Assembly (NCBI GenBank): GCA_964242895.1
Contig: CAXTBN010000002.1
Coordinates: forward strand, 39,750-103,749
Direction: 5' to 3'
DNA from: JASLDZ01 sp964242895
Lineage (GTDB): Bacteria > Pseudomonadota > Alphaproteobacteria > Caulobacterales > Caulobacteraceae
DNA length: 64,000 nucleotides
Notes under the pieces: generated by a model
What the model was told of the DNA's origin: nothing
The model's database searches: none
What the model saw: only the letters and a program-made list of their open reading frames with translations
In this document: one piece after another, positions 1-9,199 of the stretch
Layout: each line of letters begins with the position of its first letter
Position numbering within the stretch: the stretch's first letter is position 1
Position numbers and translations under genes: made by a program

Positions 1-204
1 CACCGCGGGCTCCCCGGCGCCCTTCACACCCTTCAGTCGCGCCTCGGCGCGGCCCGCTCCCGCCACGATGGCCAGCCGCTTGGACGACTTGCGGTTGGAG
101 GCCGCGCCGCCGCCCTCGCCGCCGCCGGCGAAGGCGAGGCCGAGCGTCAGCACCGCCGCGAAGCCGGCCAGGGCGATGACGGCGAAGAGGAGGTTGGGGC
201 TCAC
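1..204 (-). CDS. tadB: TadB, type II secretion F-family pilus platform protein (5' part only)
   Basis: The first 68 residues of a protein that starts at a GTG three bases after the cpaF stop codon and runs off the left edge. It begins with one hydrophobic segment (about residues 3-27, LLFAVIALAGFAAVLTLGLA), then a Gly-rich stretch and a basic stretch (NRKSSKR). That is the usual start of TadB, the inner-membrane platform protein that works with the CpaF ATPase in Flp pilus assembly. The assignment rests mainly on position: tadB follows cpaF in Tad loci. Most of the protein, including the T2SSF domain, lies outside the window. Confidence 0.75.
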   Translation of the reverse strand, partial: MSPNLLFAVIALAGFAAVLTLGLAFAGGGEGGGAASNRKSSKRLAIVAGAGRAEARLKGVKGAGEPAV

Positions 205-207
205 CGC

Positions 208-1764
<1,557 letters not shown>

Positions 1765-1771
1765 GGGAGCC

Positions 1772-3334
1772 TCAGCGCCCCATCAGCTTGTCGAGCAGGC
1801 CCTTGGGCTTTGGTGTCGGCGCCTCGCGGCGGCTCAGCTGCTGCGCGAAGGTCATCAGCCCCTCCGCCGCCTTGGCCTTCGCGTTCACCTCGAAGATCAT
1901 CTGGCCGTTGTTGGCCGCCTGGCCGAACAGCTTGGCGTCGAACGGCAGCACCAGGGCGGGCTCCAGGTCCAGCGCCTTGGCGAACTCCTTCAGCGGGATC
2001 TCCGGGCGGCCGGGGAGGCCCACCTGGTTGACCACCAGGTGCGGCGGCGCGTCGTTGGGCCGGCCGCGGCGGACCAGGTCGATCAGGTTCTTCCCGTTGC
2101 GCAGCGAGGCGAGGTCGGGCGAGGCCACCAGCACCACGTCGTCGGCCGACAGCAGGGTGTGGCGCATCCAGGCGCTCCACAGGTGCGGCAGGTCCAGCAC
2201 CACGTAGGGCGCCGTGGAGCGGATCTTGCGGCTGACCTCCTCGTAGGCGCTGGCGGCGATGTCGAAGTCGTCGTCCAGCGTGGCGGGCGCGGCGAACAGG
2301 CTCAGCCGGTCGGTGCAGCGGGCCGTCATGCGGTCCATCAGCACGGGGTCCAGCCGGTCGGGCTTCGACAAGGCGTCGGCGATGCCCTGGATCGGGTCCT
2401 GGTTGAAGTCGAGCGCGGCGGTGCCGAAGGGCAGGTCGTAGTCGACGATGCAGGTGTTGGCCTGCACGTGCTCGCTCAGCGCCCAGGCGAAGTTGTGCGC
2501 CAGCGTCGAGGCCCCGACCCCGCCCTTGGCGCCCAGGAAGGCCAGGGTGCGGCCGACGAAGGGCGTCGCCGGGTCGGCGTACAGGCCCGCAATGGTGCGG
2601 ATCATCTGCAGCGGACCGAACGGCGGCGTCAGATACTCGCTCACGCCGCGGCGCATCAGCTCGCGGTAGAGGGCGATGTCGTTCGCCTGGCCGATGATCA
2701 CGACCTTGGTGCCGGGGTCGCAGACCTCCGCCAACCGGTCGAGGCCGGCCAGCAGCGTCTCGGGCGGATCCAGGCTCTCGATCATCAGCAGCGAGGGCGT
2801 GGGCGTGGTGCGGTAGAAGGCGAGCGCATCGGCCAGTCCGCCCGGGCGCACCAGGGTGGTGGCGCGCACCAGCCGGCGGTCGCCGGCGGCGCGCTCGGCG
2901 ATCGCGGCGGTCTCCGGCCGCTGGGCGAAGACGTGGATGGCGATCCGCGGCACGGGCGTCTCGCCCATGGCGGTCTCCACCTGTCCCATCAGCGAGCCGA
3001 CGGGGTTGAAGGCCGCCGCCTCCTCGTCTGCGGCCGAGGCCGAGGCGGGCGGCTCCGCGGGCGCGGGCAGGCCGGCGAAGGGGTTGACCCGCCCGTCCGT
3101 GTCGCTGGCCGGCTCCTCGTCGAGCGCCGGGTCGAACGGCTGCAGGATCGTCAGCGCCTGCGGGTCGAGTTCGCGCTCCGGCTCCTGTTCCGGCGGGGTG
3201 GGAAGGTCGGCCTCGGCCTGGGCTTCGACGTCCCCGTCCGGGAAGTGGAAGGGCGGTGGCGCGGCGTCCGTGGTGAAGTCGTCGTCGGCGTCGAAGCCGT
3301 CTGACGAGGTGAGGGGGCGGGCGGCGGCGGTCAT
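1772..3334 (-). CDS. cpaE: CpaE/TadZ, pilus localization ParA/MinD-like protein
   Basis: A 520-residue protein with an acidic, Pro-rich N-terminus (about 1-125), a receiver-like atypical domain (about 130-245) and a C-terminal MinD/ParA-type ATPase domain. TadZ/CpaE places the pilus machine at the cell pole. The deviant Walker A is KGGVGAST at about 270-277: the first lysine is kept, but the usual second lysine of KGGxGKT is Ala. Atypical P-loops occur in this family, so ATP hydrolysis may be weak or absent. The start is ATG at 3332-3334, one base after the cpaD stop. Confidence 0.93.
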   Translation of the reverse strand: MTAAARPLTSSDGFDADDDFTTDAAPPPFHFPDGDVEAQAEADLPTPPEQEPERELDPQALTILQPFDPALDEEPASDTDGRVNPFAGLPAPAEPPASASAADEEAAAFNPVGSLMGQVETAMGETPVPRIAIHVFAQRPETAAIAERAAGDRRLVRATTLVRPGGLADALAFYRTTPTPSLLMIESLDPPETLLAGLDRLAEVCDPGTKVVIIGQANDIALYRELMRRGVSEYLTPPFGPLQMIRTIAGLYADPATPFVGRTLAFLGAKGGVGASTLAHNFAWALSEHVQANTCIVDYDLPFGTAALDFNQDPIQGIADALSKPDRLDPVLMDRMTARCTDRLSLFAAPATLDDDFDIAASAYEEVSRKIRSTAPYVVLDLPHLWSAWMRHTLLSADDVVLVASPDLASLRNGKNLIDLVRRGRPNDAPPHLVVNQVGLPGRPEIPLKEFAKALDLEPALVLPFDAKLFGQAANNGQMIFEVNAKAKAAEGLMTFAQQLSRREAPTPKPKGLLDKLMGR

Positions 3335-3335
3335 G

Positions 3336-4031
3336 TCACTTCACCGCCTGTGAGACCGTGCCGCTGGCCTGGTCGTCCTTCGCCGAGGCCGTGAGCGCGC
3401 CCTTTCGATAGTTGTCGAGCACCATGGCCCGCCGCCCGGCGTCGGCGGGGGTCACGAGCCGCGGCGCCTGGAGGTCGCGCGGGTCTGCCAGCATCGCGGC
3501 GAAGTTGCGGGCGATGGCGCAGCCGAAATGCATTGAGACCCCATTGCCGTTGGTGGACGTCAGGTTGTCCCAGCCCCCGTTGCAGTCGGGAGTTTCGGTG
3601 GCGAGCCGCTCGAAGCGCGCCGTCACCGGCGCACCCGGTCCCGAAACGTCGGACGCGACATCCAGCCGCAGGGCGTCGGGCGGCACGCCCAGCGTCACCA
3701 GCCGGTCGGCCGCCGCCTGCGCCGACAGCTGGGCGTCGGGGCCGCCGTCGCCAGGACTGCGGACCACCACGGCGGCGGACGCGCCGGCGTCGCGCCAAGT
3801 CTGGGCGAAGGCCGCCAACGCCGCTTCCTGCGCGCGGGAGAGGGCGCCGTGCGGGTGCACCGCGAGCGCGACCACCTCCGGATGCTCGACCACCTTGACC
3901 GGATACTGGTCGAGCGGGGTCGTCGCCGCCGCGGCGCGACCGTTGGTCGGAGGTGCGTGGGCGCAGGCCCCGGCGAGGGCGAGCGCGGCCACGAGCGCGG
4001 CGGAGGCGCGGAGGCGATCAGTCGACCACAT
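3336..4031 (-). CDS. cpaD: CpaD, pilus assembly lipoprotein
   Basis: A 231-residue exported protein of the CpaD family, an outer-membrane-associated partner of the CpaC secretin. It has a signal peptide with a lipobox-like LAGAC near residues 20-24, so it is probably lipid-anchored. The later part contains the family's Cys-containing core (CNGGWDNLTSTNGNG, then FGCAIARNFAAMLADPRDL). The N-terminal part resembles an OmpA-like peptidoglycan-binding fold (residues about 80-145), as is usual in CpaD. It overlaps the cpaC end by 14 bases, which implies translational coupling. Confidence 0.92.
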   Translation of the reverse strand: MWSTDRLRASAALVAALALAGACAHAPPTNGRAAAATTPLDQYPVKVVEHPEVVALAVHPHGALSRAQEAALAAFAQTWRDAGASAAVVVRSPGDGGPDAQLSAQAAADRLVTLGVPPDALRLDVASDVSGPGAPVTARFERLATETPDCNGGWDNLTSTNGNGVSMHFGCAIARNFAAMLADPRDLQAPRLVTPADAGRRAMVLDNYRKGALTASAKDDQASGTVSQAVK

Positions 4032-5799
4032 GGCCGTACGGTCCTTGGTAGGTCTTGCCGGCGGTGGCGTCGGCGGGTTTGCCGAAGCCAGAGTTCAGCC
4101 GGCCGAGGAGGTTGGTCTCGAGGTCGTTGGCGATCTTCAATCCGTCGGCCGGAGTGGCGAAGTCTTCCGGGCGACCGGGCCTCACCAGGTACGGCGTGAC
4201 GATGATGACCAGCTCGGTCTCGTTGTTCTGGAAGTCTCGCGACCGCAGCAGCGCGCCGACGATCGGGATCTGCATCAGACCGGGAAGGCTGTCGAGCGTC
4301 TGCTTGGTCTGCGACTGGAGCAGCCCCGCGATCATGTACGATCCGCCGCTGGGCAGCTCCACGGTCGTCTCGGCGCGGCGGACGCTGAGGCCCGGAATGG
4401 AGAGGCTGGGTGCGCTGCTTCCCGTGCCGCTGGTGCTGCTGGCGGTGACCAGGTTGAAGCCGCCCACGCTCGTCAGCTCGGAGACCTCCGTGGAGATCTT
4501 GAGCGAGATGCGGCCGTCGGACAGGACCACCGGCGTGTAGCCCAGGCCCACGCCGTAGGGCTTGAACTCCACCGAGATCGTCCCGGTGATGTCGCGCGAC
4601 ACCGGCACGGGGAACTCGCCGCCCACGAGGAAGCGTCCGCTCTCGCCGGACACCGCGGTCAGGCTCGGCTCGGCGAGCGTGCGCACCAGCCCGACGCGCT
4701 CGAACGCCTGGATCTGCGCGTTGGCGCTGTTCAGTCCCGAAGACCCCGCCGTCTTGATGGCTGTGGCGGTGTTGGTGTTGTTGGCCGTGACCGTCTGGCC
4801 CGCCGCGTTGACGTAGGTGAACGGGCCCTTGCTGCCGGTGGTCTGGTAGCAGGTGCCGGTCACTCCGCCGGCGCAGGGCACCACCAGGGCGGGCTGTTGC
4901 GTGGTGTCCGCCGAGTAGCCGCCGGTGACCCCGCCGAGCAGCGTGCCGGCCACCCCGTACGTCACCGCCTTGGCGAGCGCGTACTGAGGGCCGCCCACCG
5001 CGCCCAGGACGGCGCCCAGGTCGAAGCCCAGCTGCTTGATCACCGTGCGATCGACCTCGGCGATGCGCACCTTCAGCATCACCTGGTCGCCGCCGGTCAG
5101 CGTGATCAGGTTCACGATGCGCCTGGGATCGTCGACGAAGGAGCCGACCAGCTTGAGGGCGCGGTCCGCCTCGCCGGCGCTGGAGGCCTCGCCGGTCAGG
5201 ATCAGGTTGCTGTTGGCCGCGTGCACCTGGATCCGGGTGCCCGGCATCAGGGTGGCGAGCGTGTCGGAGGCGGCGGTCCAGTCCTGGTCCACCCGGATGT
5301 CCAGGTGCAGGATGCGACGGCCCACGCCGTCGACGAAGGTGGCGTCGGTCTGACCGGCGGCGACGCCCGTCACGTAGATGCGCCGCGGCGTGGAGAGCAC
5401 CACGTCGGCGACCTTGGGATCGGTCACCATGACGTCGCGGGCGTCGGTGGGCAGGTCCACCACCGCGGATTTGCCGCGCGGCAGCGAGATCATCTGCGAG
5501 GCCGCGGAGCCCACGCCCACGTGCACGCTGCGCGGCGCGCCGTAACTCTCGGACGACGGCGGCGCGAAGGCCGGAGGCGCCACGCCGTAACCCGCGGGCG
5601 CGCCGCAGGGGCCGACGCACGGCGCGGGCGCCGACGACGGGCTAGACCGAGTCCCGTCCGAATACGGCGAAGGGGCGAAGGCCGAGCGCGGGTATGGTCG
5701 GCCGGCCAACTCCTGCGCGGGGGAGGCGGTCGGGGCCGACAGCGCCAGGAAGGCGCCGCCGGCGAGCAGCCACGTGCGGGCCATCGGGGCGCGGGTCAT
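4018..5799 (-). CDS. cpaC: CpaC/RcpA, Tad pilus secretin
   Basis: Outer-membrane secretin, 593 residues from an ATG at 5797-5799 that overlaps the cpaB stop (ATGA). The open frame continues upstream, but through cpaB in another frame, so this start is preferred. Order: signal peptide (about 1-28), low-complexity Pro/Ser region, the pilus-formation N-terminal domain (VAADVVLSTP-like segment around KVADVVLSTPRRIYVTG), a BON/N1-like domain, then the C-terminal secretin domain with EFKPYGVGLGYTPVV and the terminal strand ELVIIVTPYLVRP. It forms the channel through which the pilus leaves the cell. Confidence 0.95.
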   Translation of the reverse strand: MTRAPMARTWLLAGGAFLALSAPTASPAQELAGRPYPRSAFAPSPYSDGTRSSPSSAPAPCVGPCGAPAGYGVAPPAFAPPSSESYGAPRSVHVGVGSAASQMISLPRGKSAVVDLPTDARDVMVTDPKVADVVLSTPRRIYVTGVAAGQTDATFVDGVGRRILHLDIRVDQDWTAASDTLATLMPGTRIQVHAANSNLILTGEASSAGEADRALKLVGSFVDDPRRIVNLITLTGGDQVMLKVRIAEVDRTVIKQLGFDLGAVLGAVGGPQYALAKAVTYGVAGTLLGGVTGGYSADTTQQPALVVPCAGGVTGTCYQTTGSKGPFTYVNAAGQTVTANNTNTATAIKTAGSSGLNSANAQIQAFERVGLVRTLAEPSLTAVSGESGRFLVGGEFPVPVSRDITGTISVEFKPYGVGLGYTPVVLSDGRISLKISTEVSELTSVGGFNLVTASSTSGTGSSAPSLSIPGLSVRRAETTVELPSGGSYMIAGLLQSQTKQTLDSLPGLMQIPIVGALLRSRDFQNNETELVIIVTPYLVRPGRPEDFATPADGLKIANDLETNLLGRLNSGFGKPADATAGKTYQGPYGHVVD

Positions 5800-6683
5800 C
5801 GGACCACCTTCACGTCGCTCTCGTCGCCGGTTCGGAAGACGCGCACCACGGAGCCGTCGGCCGGGCTGCGCTGTATGTCGCCGGTGCTCGTGCCTCCCGC
5901 CGCGTCTGCGTAAGAGCGGAGCACCAGGGTCAGCTCGCCCTGCGCGCGGGCCAGCACCACGTCTTCCGCCTGAGCGGGTGAGAGCTCGAGCGTGGCGGTG
6001 GCGCCTTGCTGGGTCATCGCCCGTGGGTCGGCCTTGTTGCTCTGATCGATCGCCATCACGCGCACGTTGCGCATGACGGTGAAGGACTTCACCGGCGCAT
6101 TGGTCGGCTTCTGGACCTGGACCACGTCCACGTGGTCGCCGGGCAGGATGAAGCCGCCCGCCGCGTTCTCCGCGGACAGCGGCACGGCCACCGCGCGCAT
6201 CCCCGGCTGGAGCGTGACGGCCATGACGCCCCCGGCGCCGGCGCGGACCACCTTCTTGTCGGTGACCGGCTCGCCCGCCGAGATGCTCTCGCGCACCACG
6301 GCCCCGTACCACGCGGCGACGCGGCCGCCGCCGTCGGCGCCCATGGCCGCCTTGGCCGCGCTCGCCGCGCCGCCGGCCGCCGCCACCGCCTTGCCGGTCA
6401 GGCCGGTCGGAGCCGCCGCGGCGTTCGCACCGTCGGTGACGTAGGAGGCGTTCACACCCTCCATAGGCCACGCCTGCCAGCCGATGTTGGAGGCGTCCAT
6501 CCGGTCGCCGACCTGCAGGTCGCGCCGGGCGGTCAGGACGTTGAGAGTCGGCTTGGGCGGCGGCGCGGCCTGCACGATCACCTTGGGCGCGCGGGGCGTG
6601 GCGAAGCCGCGGGCCACGAAGGCGGCGCCGAGGGCGATCACCAGGGCCGTCAGGCTGATCAGGACGAGGCGGACGCGGCCCAT
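5796..6683 (-). CDS. cpaB: CpaB/RcpC, pilus assembly SAF-domain protein
   Basis: A 295-residue periplasmic protein anchored by one N-terminal transmembrane helix (about residues 5-25). It has an SAF domain (TARRDLQVGDRMDASNIGW near residues 51-70) and the RcpC/CpaB core (GMRAVAVPLSAENAAGGFI, then PGDHVDVV). The family is thought to stabilise the secretin channel. An insertion of about 45 Ala/Gly-rich residues (about 85-130) separates the SAF strands. A ribosome-binding GGAG lies about six bases before the ATG. The 91-base gap to cpaA upstream holds no gene. Confidence 0.94.
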   Translation of the reverse strand: MGRVRLVLISLTALVIALGAAFVARGFATPRAPKVIVQAAPPPKPTLNVLTARRDLQVGDRMDASNIGWQAWPMEGVNASYVTDGANAAAAPTGLTGKAVAAAGGAASAAKAAMGADGGGRVAAWYGAVVRESISAGEPVTDKKVVRAGAGGVMAVTLQPGMRAVAVPLSAENAAGGFILPGDHVDVVQVQKPTNAPVKSFTVMRNVRVMAIDQSNKADPRAMTQQGATATLELSPAQAEDVVLARAQGELTLVLRSYADAAGGTSTGDIQRSPADGSVVRVFRTGDESDVKVVR

Positions 6684-6774
6684 CGGTCACTCCAGTCGCG
6701 GCCGCGCCCCTGTTCGATACGGGACGCGGCTGTCGCGATCACGGCCAGGATGGAGGCCGCGCGTTAACGGCCGC

Positions 6775-7299
6775 CTAAATGGTGAATCGCACCCCGAGCG
6801 CCGTGGCGACGGGGCTGTGCGGGAAGGCGGCCAGGGCCCCGGCGGCGATCGCGACGCCGTACGGCACGCCCTCGCCCCGGGTCAGCAGCCGCTGCGCCCA
6901 GAGGGGGCCGAAGCCGGGCGCCAGCTCGGCCGCGCGGCGGCCCAGCACCAGCGCGCCCGCCAGCACGCCTCCGGCCACCGCCGTCCACAGCAGGAAGGGC
7001 GCGGCGGCCGAGGCGCCCAGCCACAGGCCGCAGGCGGCGAACATCTTGGCGTCGCCGCCGCCGACCCACCCGAAGACGAACATGATCATGCCCGCCAGCA
7101 GCGCCGCGCCTCCGGTGGCTAGGGCGAAAGCCCAGGCGGCGGGGGGCAGGTGGGCGAACAGCGCCGCGGGCGCGAAGGCCGCCGCGGTGAGCAGCGTCAG
7201 CCGGTTGGGGATGGTCAGCGTGGTGGCGTCGCGCAGGGCCGCCCAGACCACCAGGGTCGGGAACGCGCAGGCGACGAGAAGAGCGGGAAGGCCGGACAT
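6775..7299 (-). CDS. cpaA: CpaA/TadV, prepilin peptidase
   Basis: Type IV prepilin-peptidase family aspartate protease of 174 residues, the short Tad form without the N-methyltransferase domain. The two catalytic aspartates are visible: one in the first cytoplasmic loop (ALRDATTLTIPNR) and one in the GxGD-like motif (VGGGDAKMF). Several hydrophobic helices fill the rest. It would cleave the leader of the Flp pilins encoded just upstream and of the TadE/TadG-like pseudopilins encoded divergently. Confidence 0.94.
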   Translation of the reverse strand: MSGLPALLVACAFPTLVVWAALRDATTLTIPNRLTLLTAAAFAPAALFAHLPPAAWAFALATGGAALLAGMIMFVFGWVGGGDAKMFAACGLWLGASAAAPFLLWTAVAGGVLAGALVLGRRAAELAPGFGPLWAQRLLTRGEGVPYGVAIAAGALAAFPHSPVATALGVRFTI

Positions 7300-7366
7300 G
7301 TCGAGGGAGGCTCCGCGATGCGAGCCTGGATCGTCACGGCGAAACTTTAAAGAACGATGGTCGCGA

Positions 7367-7555
7367 TCAGCTTCCGAGCTTAGCTGACGCGACGTTGACG
7401 CGATTGTAGAGGGCGGTGCCGGTGGCCGTCACCGCGCCGACCACCACGAGGGCTAGGAGCGCGAGCAACAGGCCGTACTCCACGGCCGTGGCGCCGGCGT
7501 CAGCGGCGAAGAATCGGCGCAGGCGCTGAAATGGGTGTCGCATCGAAACTCCCAT
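7367..7555 (-). CDS. Flp-type pilin, second copy
   Basis: A 62-residue Flp/Fap pilin with the conserved core GATAVEYGLLLALLALVVV. Cleavage by CpaA is expected just before the hydrophobic helix, in the usual position next to the E-Y pair. An internal Met at residue 5 (start 7543) would give a more typical leader length and is an equally good start. It lies between pilA and cpaA and is separated from pilA by two stem-loops (7586-7632), so it is probably expressed less than pilA. It may be a minor pilin or a diverged duplicate. Confidence 0.9.
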   Translation of the reverse strand: MGVSMRHPFQRLRRFFAADAGATAVEYGLLLALLALVVVGAVTATGTALYNRVNVASAKLGS

Positions 7556-7585
7556 CGCGACGAGCGCGAGAGCGGAAAGTGCGAA

Positions 7586-7612
7586 GGTCGCGGCGACGCT
7601 GTCGCCGCGACC
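7586..7612 (-). terminator. Strong stem-loop between pilA and the second pilin gene
   Basis: A perfect 12-base-pair inverted repeat (GGTCGCGGCGAC / GTCGCCGCGACC) with a three-base loop. It lies 47 bases after the pilA stop on the transcribed minus strand. The bases after it (TTCGCACTTTCC) are only modestly U-rich, so it is best read as a partial terminator or mRNA 3' stabiliser that lowers read-through into the downstream pilin and cpa genes. Confidence 0.6.
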
Positions 7613-7614
7613 CT

Positions 7615-7632
7615 CAGAACACCGGTGTTCTG
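7615..7632. repeat. 18-base perfect palindrome downstream of pilA
   Basis: CAGAACACCGGTGTTCTG is perfectly self-complementary with no spacer. It lies 26 bases after the pilA stop and directly before the stem-loop at 7586-7612. In RNA it would form a second hairpin. As DNA it has the shape of a dimeric regulator site. I see no evidence that decides between the two. Confidence 0.6.
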
Positions 7633-7658
7633 GGACCAGTGTTACTCGCGCTTGGCTG

Positions 7659-7826
7659 TTACGAGCCGACCTTGGTCGCGATGGTGTTGAACTTGGAGGA
7701 CAGATTGGTGCCGAGGGTGGTCACGGCCGTAATGATCACGACGGCGATGAGGGCGGCGATCAGGCCGTACTCGATGGCGGTGGCGCCGGACTCGTCCTTG
7801 GCGAAGCGGTTGAGGAATTGCGTCAT
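7659..7826 (-). CDS. pilA: PilA, major Flp pilin
   Basis: A 55-residue Flp pilin. A short basic leader is followed by GATAIEYGLIAALIAVVII, the conserved processing region and hydrophobic helix of Flp pilins; CpaA should cleave before the helix. The product is the pilus subunit used for surface attachment. It heads the pilA-pilin-cpaA-F-tadB run. An AGGAGA ribosome site lies seven bases before the ATG at 7824-7826. The long upstream region with a CtrA-like site and a leader hairpin fits separately regulated expression. Confidence 0.93.
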   Translation of the reverse strand: MTQFLNRFAKDESGATAIEYGLIAALIAVVIITAVTTLGTNLSSKFNTIATKVGS

Positions 7827-7862
7827 GGTGGTCTCTCCTTAGGGGCTGAGGTGGAACGACTT

Positions 7863-7882
7863 AGAGAGCCGTTCCGCTCTCT
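7863..7882 (-). promoter_or_regulatory. Leader hairpin in the pilA 5' untranslated region
   Basis: AGAGAGC and GCTCTCT pair across a six-base loop. The hairpin ends about 26 bases upstream of the pilA ribosome-binding site. It could stabilise the highly expressed pilin mRNA or be a site for post-transcriptional control. No known riboswitch is recognisable. Confidence 0.35.
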
Positions 7883-7919
7883 CGTCCCTGAACACGAGAT
7901 GCAATTTGGAGGGGCCCGC

Positions 7920-7934
7920 TTAACATCGAGTGAA
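7920..7934 (-). promoter_or_regulatory. Candidate CtrA-binding site upstream of pilA
   Basis: TTAA, seven bases (CATCGAG), then TGAA. This matches the CtrA consensus TTAA-N7-TTAA at seven of eight fixed positions. It is 94 bases upstream of the pilA start. In Caulobacter crescentus pilA transcription is activated by CtrA, so position and motif agree. Binding has not been shown here. Confidence 0.45.
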
Positions 7935-8130
7935 AGCCGAATGGCGTTGTCGAGCAACGTAGTTAATGAGCGTCAACTATGATTGGACCACAGCTATCGA
8001 TTGCTGGACGAGTGCTTCAGCGGCAAGCGCGTCCAGATCGCGTTGACCGATTGTTGACGGTCGCGGCTGCAGGATCACGCGCATGCCCGGCCTCACCCGG
8101 CCGTGGTCGCCTCTCCTTAAGGACGCACCC

Positions 8131-8664
8131 TTGCGCTTCCCCGCCCCCATCGCCGTTCCCCTGCTCGCCGCAGGGCTGGCGTGCGCCGCCGGCCAGGCCG
8201 CGCACGCAACCACGCTCGTTGTTGCGGTGAACCACAGCGTGCGCCTGCCCGTAGCGGGGCGCGCCGCCTCCGTGGTGGTGGGCAATGCGGCCGTCGCCGA
8301 TGTCTCGGTGGTCGACAGCCATACGGTGTTCGTCACCGGCAAGAGCGCCGGCTCGACCGACGTTTCGGTGGTCGACCCGCTCGGCCGCACCGTCTACGCC
8401 GCCGACGTCGCCGTCAGCGCTGGGGGCGGAGCGCCCGTCACCGTCCATCGCGCGGGCGTGACGTCCGAGATGGCCTGCGACCCCCGATGCGCGGCTCCGG
8501 GCCAGCCGAAGGCGACGGGCATGACCGCGCTGATGCAGGACATCGCCGAGATGACCGCCGCCAAGGCGGGCGCCGTCCCGCCGATCGCCTCCACACCGAC
8601 GGCTCTGCCCGGCGCGCTTCCGTTCGCGGGCGCACCTTCGGCCTTCCCTCCCACCTCGCGCTGA
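8131..8664 (+). CDS. Exported protein with CpaC-type pilus N-terminal domain
   Basis: A 177-residue secreted protein. After the signal peptide (about 1-26) comes one domain resembling the N-terminal domain of CpaC secretins (T2SS/T3SS pilus-formation N domain): NHSVRLPVAGRAASVVVGN, then VADVSVVDSHTVFVTGKSAGSTDVSV-type strands, parallel to KVADVVLSTPRRIYVTGV in CpaC. There is no secretin domain. The tail holds a Cys pair (CDPRCAAPG) and a Pro/Ala-rich end. I chose TTG at 8131 because AAGGA lies seven bases upstream; an in-frame ATG at 8083 would add 16 residues. It may be a periplasmic accessory of the secretin. Confidence 0.8.
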   Translation: MRFPAPIAVPLLAAGLACAAGQAAHATTLVVAVNHSVRLPVAGRAASVVVGNAAVADVSVVDSHTVFVTGKSAGSTDVSVVDPLGRTVYAADVAVSAGGGAPVTVHRAGVTSEMACDPRCAAPGQPKATGMTALMQDIAEMTAAKAGAVPPIASTPTALPGALPFAGAPSAFPPTSR

Positions 8665-8674
8665 CGAGCCGATC

Positions 8675-9199
8675 GTGGCCACCCGCCTGCGCGACTTCCT
8701 GCGAGACCGCCGCGGCGCCACCGCGGTGGAGTTCGCCCTGGTGGCGCTTCCCTTCATCATCATGATGCTGGCGATCTTCGAGTACGCGATCGTCTATCTG
8801 GTCACGGTCACGCTCGACAGCGCCACGACGGACGCAGCCCGCCTCATAAAGACGGGCCAAGCCCAGCAGTCCTCCATGACGTCGACACAGTTCAAGTCCC
8901 TGGTGTGCAGCGACATGGGCTGGCTTACGTCCCAGTGTAACGCGAGCCTCTACGTGGATGCGCGGGTGTTCAGCAATTTCGCGGGGGAGAGCTCGCCGAC
9001 GCCCGTATCCAAGGGAAGCTTCAACCAGAGCCAGCTGCAGTTCAGCATCGGCGGCCCCGGCAGCATCGTGCTGGTGACGACCTATTTCCAATGGACGCTG
9101 CTGACCCCGGCCCTGCAGGCGGGGCTGTCCAACATGTCGGGCGGGATCGACGTGATCACGGCGCGCGCCGCCTTCCGCAACGAGCCCTACTCGTCATGA
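8675..9199 (+). CDS. TadE-like pseudopilin
   Basis: A 174-residue TadE/TadG-family protein. It has the hallmark N-terminal segment RRGATAVEFALVALPFIIMM (about residues 12-31): a basic leader, the Glu in the +5-like position and a single transmembrane helix. Such pseudopilins are cleaved by CpaA and help start or anchor Flp pili. The start is GTG, ten bases after the preceding gene. The final ATGA overlaps the next gene, so the two are translationally coupled. Confidence 0.88.
   Translation: MATRLRDFLRDRRGATAVEFALVALPFIIMMLAIFEYAIVYLVTVTLDSATTDAARLIKTGQAQQSSMTSTQFKSLVCSDMGWLTSQCNASLYVDARVFSNFAGESSPTPVSKGSFNQSQLQFSIGGPGSIVLVTTYFQWTLLTPALQAGLSNMSGGIDVITARAAFRNEPYSS

Larger units (their letters stand above)
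7827..8130. other. Divergent regulatory region between pilA and the TadE-type group
   Basis: 304 bases with no gene. It contains the pilA ribosome site and leader hairpin (7863-7882), a CtrA-like motif (7920-7934), an AT-richer stretch around 7935-8000 that stands out from the surrounding GC, and, nearer the plus-strand gene, two TTGAC boxes (8043 and 8054) inside a GACCG-N8-CGGTC dyad (8045-8062). I could not place a convincing -10 for either direction. An in-frame ATG at 8083 extends the plus-strand gene, but the TTG at 8131 has the better ribosome site. Confidence 0.6.

Noticed and set aside
4018..6690. 890-residue frame joining CpaC with upstream sequence
   Set aside because: The upstream part is a shadow of cpaB; ATG 5797-5799 overlaps the cpaB stop and is followed by a signal peptide.
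8083..8130. N-terminal extension of the pilus N-domain protein from ATG 8083
   Set aside because: It would place 16 polar and basic residues before the signal peptide and lacks a good ribosome site; TTG 8131 has AAGGA at ideal spacing. Not fully excluded.
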